DNA of 33,753 bases from Candidatus Neomicrothrix sp. UBA7388 (GCA_002470695.1 DKNM01000134.1:1-33753), one strand, 5' to 3'. Counted from the first letter of the stretch, positions 16,451 to 25,217 are shown. The notes: generated from the sequence alone by a model not told the origin. Numbers and translations: made by a program.

Positions 16451-17539
16451 TTAACCGATTTCCTCAACCAGTTCTTCCAATGCGCCCAATAACATTTTTA
16501 CGTTCCGTAATCGTGCCGTGTGGCCCATGCATCCGATTCGCCAAACCTTTCCCGCCACTGGACCTAAACCGCCTCCGACTTCGATGCCGTATCTCTCGAG
16601 GAGAGTTTTTCTGCCGGTCGTGTCATCTAGGCCTTCGGGCAGAGTGACAGTTGTGAGTTCGGGAAGGCGATGACCTTCTTGTGCCCATAGATTGAAACCT
16701 AAATCAGGTAAGCCAGCGTGTAGGGCGTCTCCACACTCTTGGTGACGCTGCCAAGTTGCGTCTAGGCCATCTGTTAAGACGACACCAAGTCCTGCGTGTA
16801 GCGCGTAGAGCATCGAGATTGGTGCTGTGTGGTGATAGGCCCGAGCGCCTTCACCAGTTACATAGTCTTTGATCATATTGAGATCGAGATACCAGCTCTG
16901 AGGTTTCTCTACGATGCGTTCCATCGCGCGATCACTAACAGTTACAGGAGATAGGCCCGGTGGGACCCCCAAACATTTTTGGGTACCGCTATAGGCAACA
17001 TCGACGTTCCACTGGTCGATCAGGACCGGAATGCCGGCAAGAGAAGTTACGCAGTCAACGAAAAGAAGTGCATCACCTTTGGCCTCGCCAATAGGGGCAA
17101 CGTCGTTGCGTATTCCCGTGGAGGTCTCTGCGTGGACTACGGCTATTATTTGCGGGTCTGGGTGAGCGTCGAGGAGACGCTGAGGATCAATTGCTCGGCC
17201 CCACTCCTCTTCTACTCTTGTTACTGTGGCTCCAGCTCTTTGTGCTACGTCGCACATTCTGTTGCCGAAGACGCCATTCACTCCGATCACAACTTGATCG
17301 CCCGGATTTACGAAGTTGACGAATGCAGTTTCCATGCCGGCTGATCCGGTGGCGCTAACCGGAAAGGTAAGCGAATTCTGAGTCTGCCACACTTGTTTCA
17401 GGCGCTCGTTAGTCTCATCGAGAAGAGATATGAAATCAGGGTCAAGGTGCCCTAGGACGGGCCGGGTGAAGGCTTCCATCACTTCTGGGTAGGGATTACT
17501 AGGGCCTGGGCCCATCAAAATTCGGTCGCTATGTATCAC
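16451..17539 (-). CDS. Class V aminotransferase, alanine/serine-glyoxylate type
   Basis: This PLP enzyme of fold type I most likely transaminates glyoxylate to glycine using alanine or serine. The start RILMGPGPSNPYPEV with LGHLDPDF, the VSATGSAGMETAFVN loop, the FVDCVTSLAG block and the PLP lysine Lys188 in SGTQKCLGVPPG are all intact. YHHTAPISMLYALHAGL is also typical of the alanine-glyoxylate group. The GTG at 17539 is needed to keep the conserved N-terminus; no clear ribosome site is seen. It follows the tartronate-semialdehyde-reductase-like gene by 59 bp on the same strand, which fits a shared glyoxylate/glycerate route. A broader serine-pyruvate activity is possible. Confidence 0.93.
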   Translation of the reverse strand: MIHSDRILMGPGPSNPYPEVMEAFTRPVLGHLDPDFISLLDETNERLKQVWQTQNSLTFPVSATGSAGMETAFVNFVNPGDQVVIGVNGVFGNRMCDVAQRAGATVTRVEEEWGRAIDPQRLLDAHPDPQIIAVVHAETSTGIRNDVAPIGEAKGDALLFVDCVTSLAGIPVLIDQWNVDVAYSGTQKCLGVPPGLSPVTVSDRAMERIVEKPQSWYLDLNMIKDYVTGEGARAYHHTAPISMLYALHAGLGVVLTDGLDATWQRHQECGDALHAGLPDLGFNLWAQEGHRLPELTTVTLPEGLDDTTGRKTLLERYGIEVGGGLGPVAGKVWRIGCMGHTARLRNVKMLLGALEELVEEIG

Positions 17540-17598
17540 GACGGGAAACCGTAGTCACCTCTGGCAAGTAATGCATAACCGTTCTATTTCGGGGCCCT

Positions 17599-18468
17599 CT
17601 AGCGGAGTCTCGAGATGAGGCTGCTTGTGTCCCAGCGCCCCCCGCCAGAGCGCTGTATATCGCTGTAAAAGCGGTCTACGATTTCGGTGACTTCAACAGT
17701 TGCGCCTATCTTTTGAGCTTCCTCCATGACAATGCCCAAATCTTTGCGCATCAAGTCAACAGCAAAGCCAAAGTCAAACTCATTTTTAACCATAGTTGAC
17801 CCTCGGTTCTCCATTTGCCAGGAACCAGCGGCACCTTTGCCGATGGTGTCGAGTACCAAATTGAGGTCAAGCCCACTGCGTCGACCAAAGTCAAGGGCTT
17901 CAGCAAGACCCTGTAATAAACCTGCAATGCAGATTTGATTGACCATCTTGGTCAACTGGCCGGAGCCCGAAGGCCCGATGAGTGTGCATAAGCGGCTGTA
18001 AGCCTCAATAACTGGCTGGGCCTGATCGAATGATGGCTTTTCACCCCCGCACATCACCGTCAGAATCCCATTTTCAGCGCCGGCCTGGCCGCCCGATATC
18101 GGTGCGTCAAGGAAACCGATTTGCTCGCTCTCGCATATGGACTTCATCTCTCTGGCAAGGCTCGCTGATGTAGTCGTATGGTCGATTACAAGAGATCCCG
18201 ACTTGGCCTGTTGGAGGACACCATCTTCGCTGAGTAGCACGGATCGCACGTCGTCATCGTTCCCCACGCAAAGGAAAATCATGTCGGCACCTTCAGAGGC
18301 CTTGGCCGGAGTTGAAGCCGAGCCACCACCATAGCGACCAGCCCAAGCGTCAGCCTTTGCGGCAGTTCTGTTGTAGACAGTTACGTCATGCCCGGCGCTC
18401 ACTAAATGGCCTGCCATTGGAAAGCCCATTATGCCTAGGCCAATAAATGTCACTTTCCTGGGTTCGCT
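17599..18468 (-). CDS. 3-hydroxyisobutyrate dehydrogenase family (possible tartronate semialdehyde reductase)
   Basis: This NAD(P)-dependent beta-hydroxyacid dehydrogenase has 289 residues from the ATG at 18468. The N-terminal Rossmann motif is FIGLGIMGFPMAGHL, the substrate motif DAPISGGQAGAENG lies at residues 122-135, and the catalytic lysine is Lys175 in GSGQLTKMVNQ. I choose ATG 18468 because AGGAG stands at the right distance before it; the longer GTG 18486 form would swallow that site. The family includes 3-hydroxyisobutyrate dehydrogenase (valine breakdown) and 2-hydroxy-3-oxopropionate reductase (glyoxylate to glycerate). The neighbouring glyoxylate-type aminotransferase tilts towards the latter, by inference. 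Confidence 0.92.
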   Translation of the reverse strand, partial: SEPRKVTFIGLGIMGFPMAGHLVSAGHDVTVYNRTAAKADAWAGRYGGGSASTPAKASEGADMIFLCVGNDDDVRSVLLSEDGVLQQAKSGSLVIDHTTTSASLAREMKSICESEQIGFLDAPISGGQAGAENGILTVMCGGEKPSFDQAQPVIEAYSRLCTLIGPSGSGQLTKMVNQICIAGLLQGLAEALDFGRRSGLDLNLVLDTIGKGAAGSWQMENRGSTMVKNEFDFGFAVDLMRKDLGIVMEEAQKIGATVEVTEIVDRFYSDIQRSGGGRWDTSSLISRLR

Positions 18469-18537
18469 CATTGCACGCTCCTGCACGCTAACTATTAGAG
18501 GATTAGCTTCGATCAGGTTTATCGGATCGGATGATCA

Positions 18538-20031
18538 TTAAAGCTTTTTGTCTTTCAACATGTCCCTAATTTCGTGTTTCAAGACCTTCCCCATAACGTT
18601 GCGCGGAAGTGCGTCTACCCAGAACACTTTCTTAGGCACTTTGAAAGGTGCTACTTGGCCTGTAAACAGCTTTAATACTGCTTCTGAGTCTTGAGCCTTG
18701 CCGGAGTCCTGAGCTGCAACAACTATAGGAATTTCGCCCCAGCGATCATCTGGAATTCCGACAACAGCGGCTTCTACGAAAAGAGCACTTCCTGCAAGAA
18801 CATTCTCGAGCTCAGCTGGGTAGATATTTTCGCCTCCCGAAATTACGAGGTCCTTTTTGCGGTCGTCAATATAGACCCACCCTTCTTCGTCGACATGGCC
18901 GATATCTCCGGTGTGGAACCACCCGTCAGTTATCGACTCACGGGTTGCCTCAGGGTTCCTCCAATATTCAGCAAGAATATTTGGCCCTTTTATCCAGAGC
19001 TCCCCAGTTTGCCCTCGGGAGACATCATGACCTTCATCGTCGACGATGCGCAGCGAGCAAAGGGTAGCTGGCTTCCCGCAGGAGGTTGGCCGCTGTTCGG
19101 CTTGTTCGACACGCATGATTACTGCCGTGGGAGCTGTCTCAGTGGAGCCATATACCTGACCAACTGGAATACCCCGTTCAAAGAATGGCCTTGTAACTGC
19201 TTCAGGAATAGTAGATGAGCCTGCCATTAAGCCATTGAGGGAAGAAAGATCTGCTGTTGCAAAATCTGGATGTTTCGCTACGGCATCTAAGGTCGCAGGA
19301 ACAAATAACGACCAAGTTGGACGCCACTCTTCGACGTCGCGCAGCCATTTTCCCGGGTCAAAAGCCCTATGGAGGAGCACCGAAGCTCCCGCTAGCAACG
19401 CTGGGATTGTTTGGATGTTGAGACCACCAACATGGAAGAGCGGCAGGAAAGTAAGCACCCGATCCTTAGTGGTGAAATCGTGACAATGGAAGGAATTAAT
19501 GGCGTTAGCTATTAAGGCGCTTTGGGTGAGCAGCGCCCCTTTAGGCGTGCCAGTAGTACCGGAGGTGTAAGCCAGAAGCAAAGGGTCGTGAGAGTTGCCT
19601 TTTTGCTCGGCTGGGTTTGACATTAAAGGGTAAACCAAAGAGCTAAGGGATTGGACGGCGATGCCGTTTGCTGCTTCCAAGGCGGCTTCACAAAAAGAAT
19701 CTTCGGAAACGACGAGGTTGACTTCCGCGTCCTCCAAGATCCAACGGTGCTCTGACGGAAGCAGCCGGGAATTAAGAGGCAAGGTAATTGCACCAACTTG
19801 AGAACAGGCGAACACGAGCTCCAATGCAAAAGGATGGTTGGGGCCCAACCACGCAACCCGATCTCCTTGCTCGATGCCGCTTTCGACGAGCCAGTTGGCG
19901 AGGGCGCCGATCTTGTTGGCGAGCTGCGAGTAGCTAGTCTGCTCGCCTTCGAATTCGACAGCAAGAGCATCGGGTTGATGCCCAGCCCATCTGTCTATCC
20001 AAGTGGCGATATTGGGTCCTAAAGAAGTCAT
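18538..20031 (-). CDS. AMP-forming acyl-CoA synthetase (ANL superfamily)
   Basis: The enzyme activates a carboxylic acid with ATP and joins it to CoA. The 497-residue product has the P-loop-like LLLAYTSGTTGTPKGALLTQ, the YGSTETAP motif, GWFHTGDIGHVDEEGWVYIDDRKKDLVISGGENIYPAELE with the hinge Asp/Lys, and the C-terminal catalytic Lys in RNVMGKVLKHE. It resembles medium-chain or aryl acyl-CoA ligases, but the acid cannot be named. ATG 20031 is 11 bp after the NicX-like stop, so the two are cotranscribed, and the linked pair may process one substrate. The dehydrogenase gene follows 69 bp further on. Confidence 0.95.
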   Translation of the reverse strand: MTSLGPNIATWIDRWAGHQPDALAVEFEGEQTSYSQLANKIGALANWLVESGIEQGDRVAWLGPNHPFALELVFACSQVGAITLPLNSRLLPSEHRWILEDAEVNLVVSEDSFCEAALEAANGIAVQSLSSLVYPLMSNPAEQKGNSHDPLLLAYTSGTTGTPKGALLTQSALIANAINSFHCHDFTTKDRVLTFLPLFHVGGLNIQTIPALLAGASVLLHRAFDPGKWLRDVEEWRPTWSLFVPATLDAVAKHPDFATADLSSLNGLMAGSSTIPEAVTRPFFERGIPVGQVYGSTETAPTAVIMRVEQAEQRPTSCGKPATLCSLRIVDDEGHDVSRGQTGELWIKGPNILAEYWRNPEATRESITDGWFHTGDIGHVDEEGWVYIDDRKKDLVISGGENIYPAELENVLAGSALFVEAAVVGIPDDRWGEIPIVVAAQDSGKAQDSEAVLKLFTGQVAPFKVPKKVFWVDALPRNVMGKVLKHEIRDMLKDKKL

Positions 20032-20042
20032 CGGTAGGACAA

Positions 20043-21131
20043 TTAGGCCAATTCGCCCTGGAGTACACCATCAATCACGATGGATTCTCCGTCCAATGTC
20101 AGGCTGTGGTTGCGCATGGGGAGGTCGAAGTGGCCAAGGGTGTGCCTCCCAGCATGCTCGTTTGCACCTGTGGAGTAGAGGAAGTTTCCGGCGAAGGCGC
20201 GCTGTTCAGTGCCGTTAGTTTGACTTTTGTCGTAGAGCGGCAAAGTATCCCACCTAGCGGCATTGTTCATCCCCCAGCCGATATGGCTGGTTGCATAAGC
20301 ATCTTTGTCGCCCCAGGAGTCTGAATAGCTACGAAAAAGAGCTGCATCAGTGCCGTCGCCAGCGACGTCGACCACGTAATCGTTTTCTATGGTGAGAGTA
20401 ATAGGGGATTCGACGTACCGCTTAAAGGTAAGGTTCATATCCCCCCTGTCCATCACTATCACGCCATTGACCGTGTCGGCTTTAGGAAAGGCAAGACACA
20501 AACCGCCCGGCCAGTGAGAAATTGACCCAGGTTGCGTCGTGTAACCCCAGCCGCCTCCGCACGGTGCATCAGTGAGGTTGACAACAACGTCGGTTCCAGC
20601 GGCCGACGTAACGCGCATCTCGGAGGCCTTGATCAATTTTTTGATTCCCGCTTTCACTTTTGGCTCTAGATCTGGCCCCGGCATGAGGCGTTCTAGTGCT
20701 TCAGGGTGCTCGTTAGAGACCATCAAAATTCTGCTTCCACCAGCGAGAATTTCGGGGAGTTCAGGGGCGTGTAGGAGGCCCTCAACGGTGCAATCAACTA
20801 CGAAGTCGACAGAGGCAAGCGCCTGGACGACCGCTTTTGAGCCAGCGATAGCGTCAGAGGCGCCAGTCGATCTAACGGGCACTGGTGCGCTTTGACGGAG
20901 GGTAGGCAAGATGATGTGGATCGGGCGAATGCCGAGTCGGTCTAGTGCCAACTCTGCCAAGTTCACATTGACTGAACGACTTTGAGTCTCGGACAAGATC
21001 GCAGCCGTTTGAGTCGTATCCACGGCACACATTGCAAACACTTGAGCAAATGCGTCAATCCATTTTCCTTCGATGCGTTCAACGAGCACATTTCCTCCAG
21101 TCGCAGGGAGCACCAAGTCCTTATCAAGCAA
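20043..21131 (-). CDS. NicX / peptidase M29-like metalloprotein
   Basis: The 362-residue product resembles the family that holds aminopeptidase T (M29) and 2,5-dihydroxypyridine 5,6-dioxygenase (NicX). C-terminal blocks fit: SHIGWGMNNAARWD (His283), GNFLYSTGANEHAGRH (Ser320) and GHFDLPMRNHSLTLD (Asp336). Their order and rough spacing match the His/Ser/Asp iron ligands I recall for Pseudomonas NicX, so a non-haem iron ring-cleaving or hydrolytic role is possible. No other nicotinate-degradation gene is seen nearby. The frame opens with TTG at 21131 right after a stop; GTG 21113 is an alternative. It is coupled to the acyl-CoA ligase gene. Confidence 0.75.
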   Translation of the reverse strand: MLDKDLVLPATGGNVLVERIEGKWIDAFAQVFAMCAVDTTQTAAILSETQSRSVNVNLAELALDRLGIRPIHIILPTLRQSAPVPVRSTGASDAIAGSKAVVQALASVDFVVDCTVEGLLHAPELPEILAGGSRILMVSNEHPEALERLMPGPDLEPKVKAGIKKLIKASEMRVTSAAGTDVVVNLTDAPCGGGWGYTTQPGSISHWPGGLCLAFPKADTVNGVIVMDRGDMNLTFKRYVESPITLTIENDYVVDVAGDGTDAALFRSYSDSWGDKDAYATSHIGWGMNNAARWDTLPLYDKSQTNGTEQRAFAGNFLYSTGANEHAGRHTLGHFDLPMRNHSLTLDGESIVIDGVLQGELA

Positions 21132-21203
21132 CTAGTTAAGCACTCATACACGCAAAGCAATAAAGATTATGAATTTGAGTCCATCTATTTGGCTAAAAGT
21201 AGA

Positions 21204-21911
21204 TTAATGACTCGTGTCCTGGAGCGATAGGGGATCAACGCTCGTGCCTCTCAGGTGAGCACTGTCGTTATACCGCAAGCATTTCCAACGACGACCACGT
21301 TCGCTGTCAGTGCGAATTTCCAGTTCCGTAATAGAAGTCACATCAGGCGCTAGCTCAGTGTGCCACTGCCCCGGACCTAAGCCGAAAGCGATGGCCATAG
21401 CAGCTGAAATAACCCCTCCGTGACATCCAATAAGCACAGTGGCCCCCTGGTGATTTTGGGCTACAAAACTTAGGGCTTCGCCTACCCTGTGCCGAAAGCC
21501 AGCGCGACTGTCTGCTCCAGGAATAATCGCCACAAATGGGTCGCGTTGTTCAAAATCGCTCAGCTCATACTTCTCTCGAACTTGTTCCCATGTCAGTCCA
21601 TCCGCCTCTCCGAGGCGAAACTCTTCAAGATCGTCGTGAATGTTGATTTCATGGTTGATTGAAGCCACCCTCAGTACGATCTCCGTCGTCTCACGAGCCC
21701 TTGGTAAAGGAGATGAGTAAACAATATCGATCGACCCTTCGGACCCGGTTACGAACCTTTCGCCGAGAAGGTTTGCCTGCTGTTGGCCTTTGGCTGAGAG
21801 TCCGCTGCAGGTTTTGAGACCCCCGACGACTCCATCTACCATCACGTTTGATTCGCCATGGCGCACCAAGATAAATCGAGTTGGCTCGGTGATCTTGGGT
21901 GTGTTTGCCAT
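21204..21911 (-). CDS. Histidine phosphatase superfamily protein (phosphoglycerate mutase-like)
   Basis: The 235-residue product starts with the phosphohistidine motif LVRHGES (Arg17, His18, Gly19, Glu20), has the SSPLPRARETTEIV block with the second Arg, and ends its core with VLIGCHGGVISAAMAIAFGLG carrying the second catalytic His. This is the cofactor-dependent mutase/phosphatase fold. Most such stand-alone proteins are phosphatases with small-molecule substrates, and the target here is unknown. ATG 21911 is clear. The 98-bp gap to the divergent serine hydrolase probably carries both promoters. The 72 bp after the stop are AT-rich without a clear terminator. Confidence 0.92.
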   Translation of the reverse strand: MANTPKITEPTRFILVRHGESNVMVDGVVGGLKTCSGLSAKGQQQANLLGERFVTGSEGSIDIVYSSPLPRARETTEIVLRVASINHEINIHDDLEEFRLGEADGLTWEQVREKYELSDFEQRDPFVAIIPGADSRAGFRHRVGEALSFVAQNHQGATVLIGCHGGVISAAMAIAFGLGPGQWHTELAPDVTSITELEIRTDSERGRRWKCLRYNDSAHLRGTSVDPLSLQDTSH

Positions 21912-22009
21912 GGCGGAACTTTAGGCGGAGAAAGAGCTAAACAGGTGGCTAAAACCAGTGCTTACTGACGTACGCTTCCTTTTGTGTCACGCGAGCGGAG
22001 AAAGTTGCA

Positions 22010-23242
22010 ATGACAGATGTTGAGGTCGAAATCGAGCCTGAAGAAGCAGGAATTGATTCGGTACGAATACAGCGCTTAGGCAAACACCTGAGCAACTACG
22101 TTGACGACGGGCGCCTGCCCGGCGTCAATCTGTTGGTTAGCCGCGGCGGCAAAATCGCATATAGGTACATGTATGGCTCCCGGGATCTTGAGCGAGACCT
22201 TCCAGTAGAAAGCGACACTATCTACCGGTTCTACTCGATGACGAAACCGATTACTTCGATAGCTGCGATGCAACTGTATGAGAGAGGTTTGTTGCAGTTG
22301 AAGGATCCAATTTCCAACTGGATTCCCGCCTTCGCTAACAGCCGTGTTTTCGTTGGAGGTGATGCTAGTAATCCGGAGACTCGAGAAGCGGAACGAGAAA
22401 TTACTGTTCACGACCTCCTGACCCATACAAGTGGCCTTACTTATCACTTCCATATGGCACACGCTGTTGACGAGATGTATCGCAACGCTGGGTTCAATTG
22501 GACTACCAGCCCGGGTGACCTCGAAGCTCAGTGTCAAGTTTTAGGATCTCTCCCGCTCCTATTCGACCCCGGCACAGAATGGAATTATTCATACTCCACC
22601 GATGTTCTGGGCCGGATTGTCGAAGTTGTAAGTGGTTTAACGCTGGACAGCTATATGGAGCAAAATATTTTTGAACCACTTGGAATGGTAGATACAGCGT
22701 TTTCGGTGCCCAGCGGATCAGAGCAGCGCTTTGCCTCGTGCTACTTCCCTGAGGGAGCGGATAGAAGCGCAGCTCTTCTGGATGACGCCCAGAAATCACC
22801 TTTTCTAAGTGAACCGGAAGCATTGTCAGGTGGAGGAGGTCTCGTCTCCACAATGGCCGATTATCACAAATTCACTCAAACTCTGAGAAGCGGTGGCGCA
22901 CTCAATGGTCAAAGAATTGTGGGGAGGAAGACCCTAGAGTTCATGACAGCGAATCATTTGCCTGGTGGAGTCGACCTAACCGAATACGGAAGGCCTTTAT
23001 TCTCGGAGACGGCCTACGATGGCGTCGGTTTCGGTCTTGGCTTTTCAGTAGTAATCGATAGTTATAAGGCAAAGGTTTTGAGCCAAGAGGGGGAGTACGG
23101 ATGGGGTGGAGCTGCCTCAACTGCCTTTTGGGTAGACCCCATTGAAGACATCACGCTCATCTTCTTGACCCAGCTTTTGCCCTCCAGCACTCATCCAATA
23201 AGGCCAGAGATCAAAGCATTGGTCTATCAAGCTCTCCTATAG
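22010..23242 (+). CDS. Serine hydrolase, beta-lactamase class C / esterase EstB family
   Basis: The 410-residue product has the SxxK motif SMTK (Ser76, Lys79) in FYSMTKPITSIAAMQL, the base-bearing tyrosine at 193 in WNYSYSTDVLGRIVE, and the HDLLTHTSGLTYHF block. A C-terminal YGWGGAASTAFWVDP segment replaces the KTG motif, as in carboxylesterases of this group. No signal peptide is visible, so it is probably cytoplasmic and an esterase or amidase instead of an antibiotic-resistance enzyme. A GGAG sequence lies 9 nt before ATG 22010. Confidence 0.94.
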   Translation: MTDVEVEIEPEEAGIDSVRIQRLGKHLSNYVDDGRLPGVNLLVSRGGKIAYRYMYGSRDLERDLPVESDTIYRFYSMTKPITSIAAMQLYERGLLQLKDPISNWIPAFANSRVFVGGDASNPETREAEREITVHDLLTHTSGLTYHFHMAHAVDEMYRNAGFNWTTSPGDLEAQCQVLGSLPLLFDPGTEWNYSYSTDVLGRIVEVVSGLTLDSYMEQNIFEPLGMVDTAFSVPSGSEQRFASCYFPEGADRSAALLDDAQKSPFLSEPEALSGGGGLVSTMADYHKFTQTLRSGGALNGQRIVGRKTLEFMTANHLPGGVDLTEYGRPLFSETAYDGVGFGLGFSVVIDSYKAKVLSQEGEYGWGGAASTAFWVDPIEDITLIFLTQLLPSSTHPIRPEIKALVYQALL

Positions 23243-23318
23243 CAATGTCTTGAACCTGGCTAGCGAAAAGCGGCTTTTCTGCAATAGGTTTGCCCGACTA
23301 CCAGCAAACGAAAGCTAA

Positions 23319-23714
23319 GTGAGAATGAACAAAAATTATTTCTTTCAAATTTCAACTGATCCGGATGTGGACGCCCGCAAATGTGCTGTGGCTATGGCAT
23401 GTGCGGCTCAGGCGGTTGCAGATGGTCATAACGTGAGTGTTTTCTTCGCTTCTCACGCTGTGAAGCTTCTTCACAGGGACTTCATCGAGAACATGGATAA
23501 GAACGTTTCCCAAGAGCCAGGTTTTTGTTTAGAGATACTCAAGGAGCTGATTCGGGGTGCTGAGCTATTTTGTTCTACGGGATCTCAAGCAGTCTTGGGT
23601 GTTACGCCCGAGAACGGTACTGAGGTACTAGTTGAAGGTCTAGACCTAAACTGGAGTGGTCCTCCTGGAGTGATAGCACTTAGCGCTGATGCTGATGTAT
23701 CGCTCTCCTACTAG
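23319..23714 (+). CDS. DsrE-like protein
   Basis: The 131-residue product looks like a DsrE/DsrF-like fold: YFFQISTDPDVDARKCAVAMACAAQAVADGH at the start, VSVFFASHAVKLL, then ELIRGAELFCSTGSQAVLGV, where DsrE-like proteins carry a Cys in a similar place. Members of this family carry sulfur or act in redox steps, but many have unknown roles. GTG 23319 or ATG 23325 is the start. The gene precedes mycothione reductase by 82 bp on the same strand, so a link to thiol chemistry is possible. No other sulfur-relay gene (tusB/C, dsrC) is nearby. Confidence 0.68.
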   Translation: MRMNKNYFFQISTDPDVDARKCAVAMACAAQAVADGHNVSVFFASHAVKLLHRDFIENMDKNVSQEPGFCLEILKELIRGAELFCSTGSQAVLGVTPENGTEVLVEGLDLNWSGPPGVIALSADADVSLSY

Positions 23715-23770
23715 ACGATGTGATACCTGAATTAACCTATTTAACAGAACGCCCTTTTGGAGCCTTCTTG

Positions 23771-23784
23771 AACCCCATGGGGTT
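23771..23784. repeat. 14-bp perfect palindrome just upstream of mtr
   Basis: AACCCCATGGGGTT is fully self-complementary and ends 12 bp before the mtr ATG. It could bind a dimeric regulator or shape the mtr leader. No T-run follows, so it is unlikely to be a terminator for the DsrE-like gene. Confidence 0.45.
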
Positions 23785-23796
23785 ACCCTCCTGAAT

Positions 23797-25203
23797 ATGA
23801 GTACCCAAGAGATGCTTGAATTTGATTTGGTCATAGTGGGAACCGGTTCGGGAAATAGTATTCCCGGTCCCGAATTTGATGGCTGGCGCATAGCGATCGT
23901 TGAAAAAGGGGTATTCGGCGGCACATGTCTCAACGTCGGTTGTATCCCATCGAAAATGTTTGTCTATGCAGCAGATGTTGCGGAAACGATTCGTGGTTCT
24001 GCCACCTATGGAATCCAATCAGAGATAGGCCTAATTGATTGGCCGGCAATTCGAGACAGAGTTTTTGCGCGAATAGATCCAATAGCTGAAGGTGGCGAAG
24101 AATATCGGCTCGGGGATGAGTGCCCCAATATCACGGTATTCAAAGGAAATGGCCGGTTGACGGGAGCGAAAACGCTCGAAGTTACTGGGCAAGATGGGCA
24201 AACGTGGCACCTTTCCGGACGACATGTCGTGTTGGGTGCCGGAGCCAGGCCGTTCATACCGCCTTACAACGGGCTTGCGGATGTTCCTTTTCACACCTCG
24301 GACACAATTATGCGGATCGACAGTCTTCCTCAGAGATTAATTGTCCTGGGCGGTGGCTATATTGCCGCCGAGTTAGGCCACGTATTCTCGGCCTTTGGTA
24401 GCGACGTTACGTTGGTAAATAGAGGAGAAAGACTGTTACGGCGAGAAGACGATGAGGTATCTGAGCGCTTTACTGAGCTTATGAGCAGACGAATTAATGT
24501 TCTCTGCGATAGTGAAGTAACCAATGTTGGGTATGACGGCGAGCAATTTTGGGTTGAAATTCGTCAGGGTGACTCATTCGACGCTATTTATGCAGATCAA
24601 CTCCTAGTCGCAGCCGGTCGGGTACCTAATAGCGATCAGATCGGCGCTTTTGACGCGGGAATTGCATGCACGGAAGGTCGAGTCGAAGTAGACGAGTATT
24701 TCCGAACCTCTGTTGATGGGGTTTGGGCATTCGGGGATATTTCTAACTCTCACCAGCTGAAACACTTGGCTAATGCTGAGGTTAAGGCTTTGAGGCTGAA
24801 CCTTTTAGTAGAAGAGGGTCAGATCGAAGGTCCCATGCGGAGCGTTGATGACCGTTTCGTGCCTCACGCGGTTTTTGGGTACCCCCAGGTTGCCTCGGTT
24901 GGGTTGACAGAGTCCGAAGGCCGAGCCCAGGGACATGAGCTTTTGGTTTCCACTCAGGAATATGCCGGAACGGCTTATGGCTGGGCTATGGAAGAGTCTG
25001 AGAGCTTTTGCAAACTAATTGCAGATGCTCAGACCAGGAAACTGTTAGGGGCACACATTATTGGCCCTCAAGCTTCAACGTTGATCCAGCAGCTAATTCA
25101 GGGTATGGAGTTTGGTCAAACGGTTGACCAGATGGCGGAGCAACAATTCTATATTCACCCGGCGCTTACTGAAGTGATCGAAAATGCTCTTTTAGGGTTT
25201 TAA
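23797..25203 (+). CDS. mtr: Mycothione reductase
   Basis: Mtr is the NADPH-dependent flavoprotein that reduces mycothiol disulfide in actinobacteria. The FAD-binding start VIVGTGSGNSI has the Mtr-specific GSGNS in place of the GGGPGG of lipoamide dehydrogenase. The redox pair is Cys44/Cys49 in GGTCLNVGCIPSKMFVYAADVAETIRG, the NAD(P) site is VLGGGYIAAELGHVFSAFG, and the C-terminal dimer segment HPALTEVIENALLGF carries the His/Glu pair. Similarity to the Mycobacterium enzyme runs along the full 468 residues. It implies mycothiol synthesis in the host, although no msh gene is in the window. It ends 14 bp from the convergent oxygenase gene. Confidence 0.95.
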   Translation: MSTQEMLEFDLVIVGTGSGNSIPGPEFDGWRIAIVEKGVFGGTCLNVGCIPSKMFVYAADVAETIRGSATYGIQSEIGLIDWPAIRDRVFARIDPIAEGGEEYRLGDECPNITVFKGNGRLTGAKTLEVTGQDGQTWHLSGRHVVLGAGARPFIPPYNGLADVPFHTSDTIMRIDSLPQRLIVLGGGYIAAELGHVFSAFGSDVTLVNRGERLLRREDDEVSERFTELMSRRINVLCDSEVTNVGYDGEQFWVEIRQGDSFDAIYADQLLVAAGRVPNSDQIGAFDAGIACTEGRVEVDEYFRTSVDGVWAFGDISNSHQLKHLANAEVKALRLNLLVEEGQIEGPMRSVDDRFVPHAVFGYPQVASVGLTESEGRAQGHELLVSTQEYAGTAYGWAMEESESFCKLIADAQTRKLLGAHIIGPQASTLIQQLIQGMEFGQTVDQMAEQQFYIHPALTEVIENALLGF

Positions 25204-25217
25204 GAATCCGTTGTCGT

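Noticed and set aside
16375..16647. Plus-strand 90-residue frame over the end of the aminotransferase gene
   Set aside because: It is antisense to well-conserved aminotransferase sequence, and has no ribosome site.
23248..23285. Inverted repeat GAAAAGC/GCTTTTC after the serine hydrolase gene as a terminator
   Set aside because: Allowing a real loop leaves only about 5 AT-rich base pairs, and no T-run follows, so support is too weak.
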